Source: an uncultured Oxalobacteraceae bacterium (GTDB lineage: Bacteria; Pseudomonadota; Gammaproteobacteria; Burkholderiales; Burkholderiaceae). From it: DNA of 25,402 nt. Shown here piece after piece: positions 17,077 through 23,779 of this stretch. The stretch covers positions 1 to 25,402 of the forward strand of contig CAMLIL010000086.1 of NCBI GenBank assembly GCA_946480015.1. The letters are read 5' to 3'. Position 1 is the first letter of the stretch. The number at the start of each line of letters is the position of its first letter. A model generated the notes under the pieces. It was not told the origin of the DNA. It saw only the letters and a program-made list of their open reading frames with translations, and did not search any database. A program made the position numbers and the translations under genes.

Positions 17077-18402
17077 TTACCGGGACCAGCGTGTAACTCC
17101 CTGAGCGCTCAAGTAGGTGTTGTCGTTGGTCTTGAATCCATAAACGGCTTCACCTGCCAATGCGCCACCGAGAAAACCACGCACCGTCGCCGGGGCCAGC
17201 AATGCACCCTCCAGTCCGCCGTTTTTGGTCACCTCGCCACTGGCACTGACATTCAAGGTGCCGAGCGTGCTCGACACATTTAGACTGGTGGCGAAGGTGC
17301 GCGCCGCAAAATCCACGCTCAAGCGGCCATTGCTGACGTCAGCCTTGATCGCCGCACCGCCCGCGGCGCGCATGCTCGCCTCGCTGTCGATCAGTTTGAA
17401 CGCCGCCGTGCCTTCCGTAGGCAGAACAAAGTTGGCGTTCACGGGACGGCTGAGCACATACGAGCCGACCGTGACCGGCCTGAGGTAATCGCCGCTATTC
17501 ATGTTGGCCAGCGCCACGGCATCCGGCGCCATCCCGGCCACGCTTTCCCAACGTCCCCAGATAACTTCAGGCGGGCCGTTCACGATCACCGGCGTCGGAT
17601 TTACCGGTGGCGGCGCCACCAGCGGCGGCACCGCGCCATCGGCGGTCTTGCCGGGATCCTTGAGCGCCAACGGCACCGGGTTCTTGGCTGGATCGAGACT
17701 GATATCGGTCAAGGCCGCCGAGCCGTGGCTGATGGCGCTGGCCACTTTGCCGACCGGCTCGTCGCTGCGCGCCGGGGTGTTCAGCTCCGGCGCAATGGTC
17801 GAATTGTTCAACAGTTGCGGCACCACCTGGCCGCGCTGGATCTGCAGCATCGTGTCGGGGTGGCCGGCGAACAGTTCGCGGCTGGCCGTGCCTTCGCACG
17901 GACCGCCGCCTTCCGGCCCGCAGGCGCCGGCAAAGCCACTCATGACGACCCCGCCCGAGATTACCGACACCCACGAGCTTTGCTGGTTGGTGTAGACGAT
18001 GAAATCGGTGCCGCGTACGCCGATGGCCGCCACCGGCGTATTGAAGCGGAAATTCTGGCGCGCCTGCTTCACGGCCGTGCCGGAAATGCTGCGCGCCACG
18101 CCGTTGAGCAACTCCAGCTTGACCTTGGTATTGGCCGGATTGGCCGTGTCGACGTGATAGACGCTCACCCGCGCCTTGCTGTTCGGACGCAGGATCAGGA
18201 AGCCGTTGTCGACCGTCTTCATATAGATATAGCCGTCCGCGCCCGTGGTGAGCTCGTCGCCTTCCTGCACCGCCCCGTCGAGCACGGCCGCGCGCGCGGC
18301 AACCTGGGCCTGTCCGGCGACGAAAACGACCCGTCCGGCTTCCGCCGCCAGCGCGGAGGCGCCGCACAACAGCAGGCTGAGTGACAATAATAGACGTTGC
18401 AT
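17077..18402 (-). CDS. FecR-domain exported protein with C-terminal barrel-like domain
   Basis: A 441-residue exported protein. The signal peptide is MQRLLLSLSLLLCGASALAA (1-20). Residues ~45-155 form a FecR domain, with GDELTTGADGYIYMKTVDNG (48-67), the LRPNSKARV turn and the hallmark RFNTPVAAIGVRGTDF (119-134). Two cysteines close together (161 and 169) may form a disulfide. A Pro-rich linker (about 250-290) leads to a ~140-residue C-terminal domain of alternating strands with RLSVDFAARTFATSLNV and ending RGFLGGALAGEAVYGFK, which resembles the small barrel of TbpB-like surface proteins. No iron sigma factor or TonB receptor is nearby, so this is not a classical FecR anti-sigma regulator. 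The ATG at 18402 has an AAGGAG ribosome site. Divergent from the CHASE2 cyclase operon and preceded by a Crp operator. Role inferred to be structural or sensory at the envelope. Confidence 0.85.
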   Translation of the reverse strand: MQRLLLSLSLLLCGASALAAEAGRVVFVAGQAQVAARAAVLDGAVQEGDELTTGADGYIYMKTVDNGFLILRPNSKARVSVYHVDTANPANTKVKLELLNGVARSISGTAVKQARQNFRFNTPVAAIGVRGTDFIVYTNQQSSWVSVISGGVVMSGFAGACGPEGGGPCEGTASRELFAGHPDTMLQIQRGQVVPQLLNNSTIAPELNTPARSDEPVGKVASAISHGSAALTDISLDPAKNPVPLALKDPGKTADGAVPPLVAPPPVNPTPVIVNGPPEVIWGRWESVAGMAPDAVALANMNSGDYLRPVTVGSYVLSRPVNANFVLPTEGTAAFKLIDSEASMRAAGGAAIKADVSNGRLSVDFAARTFATSLNVSSTLGTLNVSASGEVTKNGGLEGALLAPATVRGFLGGALAGEAVYGFKTNDNTYLSAQGVTRWSR

Positions 18403-18423
18403 GATGGAATTCTCCTTGCACAC

Positions 18424-18429
18424 ATTCTG
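18424..18429 (-). promoter_or_regulatory. Candidate -10 element of the fecR-like gene
   Basis: Minus strand CAGAAT (4 of 6 matches) at a distance that would put the Crp operator centre (18458.5) at -41.5. The leader would then be only about 15 bases, just covering the AAGGAG ribosome site, so the exact start is uncertain. Confidence 0.35.
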
Positions 18430-18450
18430 ACCCTGCGAAGCAAGCTGGGC

Positions 18451-18466
18451 TGTGATGGCCGTCACA
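18451..18466 (-). promoter_or_regulatory. Crp operator between the fecR-like gene and the cyclase operon
   Basis: TGTGA-TGGCCG-TCACA with perfect half-sites, 49 bases upstream of the fecR-like ATG. Read on the minus strand its core is identical to the plus-strand core of the surface-layer site. As it sits in a divergent region it could also act on the cyclase operon, although the best plus-strand -10 (18576) is about 115 bases away. Confidence 0.78.
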
Positions 18467-18471
18467 TTGTA

Positions 18472-18490
18472 CTGCTGAATCTTTCAGCAG
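18472..18490. promoter_or_regulatory. Inverted repeat next to the Crp operator
   Basis: CTGCTGAA-TCT-TTCAGCAG, a perfect 8-bp inverted repeat with 3-base spacer, only 5 bases from the Crp site. No T-run follows on either strand, so it is more like a protein operator than a terminator. The binding protein is unknown. Confidence 0.5.
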
Positions 18491-18575
18491 AACAGTCATG
18501 ATGTGTCTCCATTTGTAAAACTGTGCGTCCATTTCCACAGCAACATTCTTAATAGAACTGGCGGAAACAAACAGT

Positions 18576-18581
18576 TATACT
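18576..18581 (+). promoter_or_regulatory. Candidate -10 element of the cyclase operon
   Basis: TATACT (5 of 6 matches) with a poor -35 (TAGAAC, 17 bases upstream). Initiation near 18588 gives a leader of about 57 bases to the ATG at 18645. Confidence 0.35.
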
Positions 18582-18644
18582 GGGCGACTGTTTTCCGAAA
18601 GGGTTGCGCCCGACCAGCTGCACCAGGCCTGGTTGACAACATCG

Positions 18645-20474
18645 ATGAAATTGCCCGTCTTTCCACGCACCCTGCCCGCCACCGCCACGCTCATCCGGAT
18701 CGGCATTTCCATGGCCGCCATCCTGCTGACGCTGTGGCTGCAGAGCGACGGTGCGCGGGGCTGGCCGCACCTGGCCGACGAGTGGCTGCGCGACCGCTTC
18801 ATCAATCTGCAAACGACCGCCCTGCCCGAACGGCGCGTGCTGGTGGTCGACCTCGATGAAACCACGCTGGCCAGGCTGCCCTGGCCGTGGAGCCGCGCGC
18901 GCATGGCCGAGCTGGTGGAAAAGCTGGTGCAGCAGGATGCGCGTGGCGTGGCCCTCGACATCGTCATGTTCAAGCCGGGCGACGCCGCCGGCGATCAGCG
19001 CCTGGCCATGCTGGCGGCGCATGGCCCGATCGTGCTTGCTCAATTGTTCGACTACAACCGCGACGGCGAAGCGCTGCGCAGCGGTGCACTGATCGGCGGC
19101 GTGGCCGGCGCCGCCGCTCCCGGCATGCCGGTGGCCAGCGGCTACCTGGCCAATCACGCGGGCCTGGCCGGCGCGGCCCATGCCGGCAATATCGGCGTCC
19201 AGCCGGACGCCGACGGCGTACTGCGCCGTATTCCCGCTCAAACCTGGTTCGACGGCAAACGCTACCCCAGCCTGACCATGGCGCTGATGCAATGCTGCGG
19301 CGGCGGGCTGCCGCCCCATGCCGACATGCTGCAACGCGTGCCGTTTGCCCGCAGCTGGGACGCCTACGATGTGGCCAAGGCGGCCGATGTGCTGGCCGGA
19401 CAGGTGCCGCCCGAACTGATCGCCGGCCGCCTGGTGCTGGTCGGTTCCTCGTCGCTGAGCATCGGCGACCGCGTGGCCAGCCCGATGGGGGCCTCCACCG
19501 CCGGCCTGCTGGTGCATGCGGCCATGCTCTCCAGCCTGCTCGACCAGCAGGCCGGCAGCGCGCCGGCGCCCTGGCCCGGCCGCGCCATGGCGATCCTGTT
19601 CAGCCTCGGCGCGGTGCTGCTGGCCGCTTACACATTCCCGCGCCTGTCGGCCGTGGCCAATGTGCTGCTGCTCGGCTGCGCCAGCCTGGCCTGGCTGCTG
19701 CTGGCCTATACCGTCCACCCGCACGATCCGGGCTTTTCCCCCGGAGGCCCGTTGCTGGCCAATCTGTTTTTGCTGGCCGTGGCGGTGCCGTTCCACTGGC
19801 AACTGACTCAGCAAAAGTCGCGCAAGCTGCTCGGCACGCTGCGCCAGTATGTGGCCACTGCGGTGGTCGATGAACTGCTGCGCAGCGACCTGAAAGATCC
19901 CCTGGCGCCGCGCCAGCTCCAGGTCACCACCCTGATCGCCGACATGGAAGGCTATACGACCCAGGTCGAAGCCTTGCCGGTGGAAGACGCGGCGCGCCTG
20001 ACCACCGATTTCCTCGATTGCCTGACCCGGCCGGTGCTGGACAAGCATGGCACCTTGGACAAGTACACCGGCGACGGCCTGGTGGCGTTCTGGGGCGCGC
20101 CGCTGCCGAACGCCGCCCACGCCGACCTGGCGCTGGACGCCGCCAAGGACATCCTGGCCGAGGTCGCGCGCTTTTCGCGCCTGCGCGAAGCGGCCGGCCA
20201 TGCGCCGCTGCGGGTGCGCATCGGCATCGAGAGCGGCCTGGCCATGGCAGGCGATTACGGCACGGCATTTCGCAGTATCTATACGGCCGTGGGCGACAGC
20301 GTCAATACCGCCTCGCGCCTGGAACAGGCGGCGCGCGACTATCCCTGCGACGTCGTGATCGGCGAAGGCACGGTAGCGCGCGCGACCCGCCACCGCTTCA
20401 GGCTGCTGGGCGAGCGATTACTGCGTGGCAAAGAAAAGCCGATCAAGCTGTACACGCTGGAGCTCGCCGCATGA
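18645..20474 (+). CDS. CHASE2-domain class III adenylyl cyclase, membrane bound
   Basis: Makes cAMP from ATP in response to an extracytoplasmic signal. The 609 residues have one N-terminal membrane helix (17-33), a periplasmic CHASE2 domain (about 40-305, with VLVVDLDETTLARLPWPWSR and RLVLVGSSSLSIGDRVASPM), three further helices (about 313-331, 336-356, 368-384) and a cytoplasmic class III catalytic domain (about 425-605). The catalytic set is complete: metal aspartates Asp433 (IADMEGYT) and Asp477 (YTGDG), the purine-contact Lys473 typical of adenylyl rather than guanylyl cyclases, and the transition-state Asn554/Arg558 (VGDSVNTASRLE). The ATG at 18645 is preferred to the TTG at 18633, though neither has a strong ribosome site. 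First gene of an operon that ends with a Crp-family regulator; its stop overlaps the next start (ATGA). The signal sensed is unknown. Confidence 0.92.
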   Translation: MKLPVFPRTLPATATLIRIGISMAAILLTLWLQSDGARGWPHLADEWLRDRFINLQTTALPERRVLVVDLDETTLARLPWPWSRARMAELVEKLVQQDARGVALDIVMFKPGDAAGDQRLAMLAAHGPIVLAQLFDYNRDGEALRSGALIGGVAGAAAPGMPVASGYLANHAGLAGAAHAGNIGVQPDADGVLRRIPAQTWFDGKRYPSLTMALMQCCGGGLPPHADMLQRVPFARSWDAYDVAKAADVLAGQVPPELIAGRLVLVGSSSLSIGDRVASPMGASTAGLLVHAAMLSSLLDQQAGSAPAPWPGRAMAILFSLGAVLLAAYTFPRLSAVANVLLLGCASLAWLLLAYTVHPHDPGFSPGGPLLANLFLLAVAVPFHWQLTQQKSRKLLGTLRQYVATAVVDELLRSDLKDPLAPRQLQVTTLIADMEGYTTQVEALPVEDAARLTTDFLDCLTRPVLDKHGTLDKYTGDGLVAFWGAPLPNAAHADLALDAAKDILAEVARFSRLREAAGHAPLRVRIGIESGLAMAGDYGTAFRSIYTAVGDSVNTASRLEQAARDYPCDVVIGEGTVARATRHRFRLLGERLLRGKEKPIKLYTLELAA

Positions 20475-21697
20475 TGCGCCGCTTGCGCGCCGCCGCGCTG
20501 GCCGCCGGCATGGTGCTCAGCCTGCAGGCCGGGGCGACCCCGGCCGCCGACGAACAGGACCTGTACCTGAACGCCATGCGTTTGATGAACGAAGGCCGGC
20601 ACGCGGCCGCGCGCGAGGCGCTGGAGCAACTGATCAAGGTCGAGCCACAGCATGCCGGGGCTTGGCTGGATCTGGCCATTACCCAGTGCGCGCTGGGCCA
20701 GGCGGTCGAGGCCGAACGCCTGTTCCGCGAAATCGAGGTGCGCTTCGCCCCCAGTGCCGGCATTCTGGAAGTGATCAACAGCCACCGCCGCCAAGGCTGC
20801 CGTCCCTGGGAAGCCAAGAGTTTCCGCGCGCTGGGCCTCACGCGCGGGCACGACAGCAACGTCAACCAGGGCGCCAGCAATCCGGTGTTTGCCACCGGCA
20901 GCGGACCGGATCGGATCGAACACCTGCTGGCCGACGACTATCTGCCGCAAGCCGACAGCTACACCCAGGCCTCGCTGGACTACACGCGCGAGCTCAATCC
21001 CGCCGGCGCGGTCGCGCTGGCCCAGGTGCGTACCCGCCACCACGACCGCATGACCGGCCAGGACACCAACGCGATCCTGCTGGGCCTGGACCAGCCCTTG
21101 AGGCTGGGCCAGTTCAATGCGCGCGGCCTGGTGACGGCCAGCGCCGTCAGCCTGGGCGGCCTGCTGTACCAGCGCCAGGCGCAGTTGCAGGTGCGGGTCA
21201 CACCCAAACTGCCGCTGCCGGACAATTACGAGCTGGTGCTGGCCACATCGGTGAGCCACGCGGCCTACCTGCGGCGGGTCAATTTCGACGCCAATACCGG
21301 CGAAACCAGCGCCTTGTTGAATTACAACGGTACCGGCACGCGCGTCCAGGCCGCGCTGGGCGCGCTGTACGACCGCGGCGCGACCGGGCGTCCGGGCGGC
21401 AACCGGCATGGCTGGTACCACAGCGCGCTGTGGCAGCGCCGGGTGGGCGAACACTATATCGGCGAACTGGGCTGGACACGCCAGGACTGGCATGGCCAGC
21501 TGCTGTATTCCCCTGGCCTGATCGATGAAGTGCGCGACCAGAGCACCCGCCAGCTGCGCGCCGCGGTCACCCGCGAGTTCGGCCGCCACCAGTCGCTGCA
21601 GTTGGAATACCGCCACGTGCAAAATAAAGAAAACATTTCGCTCTTTCAATATAATAGCCAGGTACTCCAGTTAAACTGGCGCTGGTTCGGCTGGTAA
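20471..21697 (+). CDS. TPR plus outer-membrane beta-barrel protein (Slam/DUF560-like architecture)
   Basis: A 408-residue outer-membrane protein. The signal peptide covers about 1-26 (MMRRLRAAALAAGMVLSLQA core). Residues 29-95 are tetratricopeptide-like helices (LYLNAMRLMNEGRHAAAREA, then AWLDLAITQCALGQAVEAER). A barrel follows from about 115, with the GHDSNVN motif (126-132) that recurs in TPR-barrel proteins, then alternating amphipathic strands, ending in LQLNWRWFGW with the terminal aromatic residue expected for BAM insertion. This matches the layout of surface lipoprotein assembly modulators (Slam, DUF560) and of related TPR-barrel proteins; which of these it is cannot be settled by eye. 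The start is fixed by the ATGA overlap with the cyclase. It could act as translocator or anchor for the divergent FecR-like protein or the surface layer. Confidence 0.78.
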   Translation: MMRRLRAAALAAGMVLSLQAGATPAADEQDLYLNAMRLMNEGRHAAAREALEQLIKVEPQHAGAWLDLAITQCALGQAVEAERLFREIEVRFAPSAGILEVINSHRRQGCRPWEAKSFRALGLTRGHDSNVNQGASNPVFATGSGPDRIEHLLADDYLPQADSYTQASLDYTRELNPAGAVALAQVRTRHHDRMTGQDTNAILLGLDQPLRLGQFNARGLVTASAVSLGGLLYQRQAQLQVRVTPKLPLPDNYELVLATSVSHAAYLRRVNFDANTGETSALLNYNGTGTRVQAALGALYDRGATGRPGGNRHGWYHSALWQRRVGEHYIGELGWTRQDWHGQLLYSPGLIDEVRDQSTRQLRAAVTREFGRHQSLQLEYRHVQNKENISLFQYNSQVLQLNWRWFGW

Positions 21698-21709
21698 GGA
21701 AGTACGCGC

Positions 21710-22033
21710 ATGCGCTGGGAACTTGCAGCACTACTGCTCGGAATAGTCACGATCCCGCTGGGCTGCCTGCTGCCGCTGTCACGGCTGCCGCCGCTCCCGA
21801 ACGATAAGCTGATGCATTTCGTTGCCTTCGGCGGGATGGGCTGGCTGGCGGCGCGGCTGGTACGGCCGGGTTGGCAGGCCGCGCTGGCGCTGGCGGCAGT
21901 GCTGTTGGCCAGCTGGATCATCGAATTATTGCAAAACCGCGTGCCCGGACGGCGCTTTTGCTGGCGCGACATGGCGGCCAATTGCGCCGGTATCGCCTGC
22001 GCCGCCGCGCTGCTGGCCTGGCCAGGTGCCTGA
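21710..22033 (+). CDS. VanZ-family small membrane protein
   Basis: A 107-residue protein with four predicted membrane helices (about 4-22, 33-51, 56-74, 88-105). It carries the VanZ-like signatures DKLMHFVAFGGMGWL (32-46), a Glu in the third helix followed by LLQNRVPGR (73-81), and an Asp-x-x-Ala-Asn motif (87-91) in the last loop. An AAGGAAG ribosome site precedes the ATG, 12 bases after the barrel gene. The biochemical role of short VanZ-like proteins is not established; VanZ itself lowers teicoplanin sensitivity in enterococci. Here it is embedded in the cyclase-Crp operon, so an envelope-related role is plausible. Confidence 0.85.
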   Translation: MRWELAALLLGIVTIPLGCLLPLSRLPPLPNDKLMHFVAFGGMGWLAARLVRPGWQAALALAAVLLASWIIELLQNRVPGRRFCWRDMAANCAGIACAAALLAWPGA

Positions 22034-22064
22034 TTACCCTTGCATCCATTGCGCACAACGAGAC

Positions 22065-22832
22065 ATGACTGAAGCGAACAAGACACCATCGGCAGACGCG
22101 CCGCCGCCCACCGAAGCGGCGACGCCGGTGCCCGAGACGACCGAGGTAAGCATCCCGGTCAATATCCATATCCACCTGCGCAAGATTCCGCTGCTGGCCA
22201 ATCTGACGGACGAGGAAATGGCGCGCGTGCGCGCCGACATCCGGATCCGCCAGTACAACCGCCGCGACGTGGTGCTGCACAAGGGCGGCGCCGGCGACAC
22301 GCTGCTGTTCCTGCTGACCGGGCAGCTGCAGGTGATCGACGTCACCGAGGATGGACGCGCCATCGGCCTGCGGCTGCTGGCGCCGGGCGACTTTTTCGGC
22401 GAAATCGCCGTCATCAACGGCTCGCAACGCTCGGCCTCGGTGGTGGCCCAGACCAATGTGCTGGTGGCGCTGCTGCCGCGCGCCACCGCCCTGCATTTGT
22501 TCGCCCACTCGCCGTCGGTGGCCATGCAGATGCTGCGCTTCCTGGCCGAGAAGGTGCAGCGCGATTCGCAGTTCCGCGCCCTGCTCAGCATCCACAACAC
22601 GTCCAAGCGCATCTACACCTATATCGATCTGCTCAAGGAAACCACGGGCGAGAACGAAGCGGTGGTGGAAAACCTGCCGACCCATCAGGACATTGCCAAC
22701 ATGATCAACACCAGCCGCGAAACCGTCACGCGGACCTTGCTGCTGCTGGTCCAGCAGGGCATCGTCAAGAAGGGCACGCACCGGCTGATCATCGTCGATC
22801 CGGAACGCCTCAAGCAGCTCGCACAAGGCTGA
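22065..22832 (+). CDS. Crp/Fnr-family transcription regulator with cAMP-type effector domain
   Basis: A 255-residue regulator. A 30-residue Ala/Pro/Thr-rich N-terminal extension precedes the cyclic-nucleotide-binding barrel (about 38-155), which has GDFFGEIAVINGSQRSASV (108-126) with the Gly-Glu (112-113) and Arg-Ser (122-123) pairs that contact cAMP phosphate and ribose in E. coli Crp. The dimer helix follows (150-190), where the position equal to Crp Ser128 is Ser168 and Thr127 is replaced by Asp167. The winged helix (205-250) has NTSRETVTRTL (215-225), keeping the Arg218-Glu219-x3-Arg223 set that reads TGTGA. No FNR-type Cys cluster is present. It is the last gene of the cyclase operon, 31 bases after vanZ, and three perfect TGTGA-N6-TCACA sites lie in this window. 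The ATG at 22065 is used; the open frame extends upstream but only as the shadow of vanZ. Confidence 0.92.
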   Translation: MTEANKTPSADAPPPTEAATPVPETTEVSIPVNIHIHLRKIPLLANLTDEEMARVRADIRIRQYNRRDVVLHKGGAGDTLLFLLTGQLQVIDVTEDGRAIGLRLLAPGDFFGEIAVINGSQRSASVVAQTNVLVALLPRATALHLFAHSPSVAMQMLRFLAEKVQRDSQFRALLSIHNTSKRIYTYIDLLKETTGENEAVVENLPTHQDIANMINTSRETVTRTLLLLVQQGIVKKGTHRLIIVDPERLKQLAQG

Positions 22833-22858
22833 AGCTTGCCGGAACGCCATCACCGGCA

Positions 22859-22867
22859 TGGTATAAT
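22859..22867 (+). promoter_or_regulatory. Extended -10 promoter before the wzm-like gene
   Basis: TGG-TATAAT, a perfect -10 with TG extension, and a TTGCCG element 20 bases further upstream that is too distant to be an ideal -35. Initiation near 22874 gives a leader of about 105 bases. Same style as the promoter of the wzt-like gene at 2095-2103. Confidence 0.6.
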
Positions 22868-22887
22868 CCGCACCCGTTTTCGGCCCT

Positions 22888-22910
22888 GGCGCTGCGTCGA
22901 TCGCAGAGCC
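22888..22910 (+). promoter_or_regulatory. Hairpin in the wzm-like leader
   Basis: GGC-G-CTGCG-TCGAT-CGCAG-A-GCC folds as an 8-pair stem with one mismatch. It has no T-run and lies 4 bases before the ATG of a possible 22-codon leader frame. Confidence 0.35.
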
Positions 22911-22913
22911 GCC

Positions 22914-22982
22914 ATGCACTTTATGACGACACTCCCGCCGGTCCTGTTTACTGTCAACCACTGTCCGGATTTCCGCCCATGA
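22914..22982 (+). CDS. Possible 22-codon leader peptide overlapping the wzm-like start
   Basis: ATG at 22914 opens MHFMTTLPPVLFTVNHCPDF.., with its TGA overlapping the ATG of the permease gene (ATGA at 22979-22982). No clear ribosome site precedes it. It could couple translation to the permease start, which itself lacks a strong ribosome site, or be a chance frame. Confidence 0.25.
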   Translation: MHFMTTLPPVLFTVNHCPDFRP

Positions 22983-23779
22983 GAGCGCCCGCCATGCTGC
23001 AGGGCGTGTGGAAATACCGCGGTTTCATCGCCGGCAGCGTCAAACGCGAATTCCAGTCCAAATACCGCAATTCGCTGCTGGGCGCGCTCTGGACCGTGCT
23101 CAATCCGCTGGCCATGATCGTGGTCTACACGCTGATCTTTTCCAAGGTGATGGGCAGCCGCATGCAGGGCAATGCCGGCAGTTTCGCCTACAGCATCTAC
23201 CTGTGCGCCGGCGTGCTGACCTGGGGCCTGTTCGCCGAAATCACCAGCCGCGGACAAAATGTCTTCATCGAACACGCCAACCTGATCAAGAAGCTCAGTT
23301 TTCCGCGCATCTGCCTGCCGGTCATCGTGGTGCTCAACGCCTTCGTCAACTTCGCCATCATTTTCGCGCTGTTCCTCGGTTTCCTGCTGCTGTCGGGCCA
23401 GTTCCCCGGCTGGGTGTTCCTGGCCCTGCTGCCGGTGCTGCTGGCGCAGATCGTCTTCGCCATCGGCCTGGGCATGATCCTCGGCGTGCTGAACGTATTT
23501 TTCCGCGACGTCGGCCAGTTTTTCGCCATCCTGCTGCAGTTCTGGTTCTGGTTCACGCCGATCGTCTACACCCCCGGCGCTCTGCCCGACACAATCCGAC
23601 CGCTGCTGGCCTATAACCCGATGGCCGCGGTGGTGATGGCCCATCAAGGCATCCTGCTCGACGCGCGCCTGCCCGACTGGAGCAGCCTGCTGCCGGTGAC
23701 CGTACTGGGCGTGCTGGCCTGCCTGCTGGGCATGCGCCTGTTCCGCAAGCGCGCCGGTGAAATGGTGGATGAATTATGA
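22979..23779 (+). CDS. wzm: Wzm-type polysaccharide export ABC transporter permease (ABC-2 family)
   Basis: Inner-membrane permease of 266 residues that forms the glycan channel of a Wzm/Wzt exporter. The N-terminal cytoplasmic amphipathic part WKYRGFIAGSVKREFQSKYR (11-30) with NSLLGALWTVLNPLAMIVVY (31-50) is diagnostic for the Wzm/KpsM/TagG group. Six hydrophobic segments follow, with LTWGLFAEITSRGQNVFIEH, NVFFRDVGQFFAILLQFWFW and YNPMAAVVMAHQGILL in the usual places, and a short basic C-terminus. The ATG at 22994 (MLQGVWKYRG) is an alternative start. Its stop overlaps the methyltransferase start (ATGA). Normally the Wzt ATPase gene follows directly; here it is absent, and the only candidate is at 2160-3488. 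The symbol is a family assignment. Confidence 0.9.
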   Translation: MRAPAMLQGVWKYRGFIAGSVKREFQSKYRNSLLGALWTVLNPLAMIVVYTLIFSKVMGSRMQGNAGSFAYSIYLCAGVLTWGLFAEITSRGQNVFIEHANLIKKLSFPRICLPVIVVLNAFVNFAIIFALFLGFLLLSGQFPGWVFLALLPVLLAQIVFAIGLGMILGVLNVFFRDVGQFFAILLQFWFWFTPIVYTPGALPDTIRPLLAYNPMAAVVMAHQGILLDARLPDWSSLLPVTVLGVLACLLGMRLFRKRAGEMVDEL

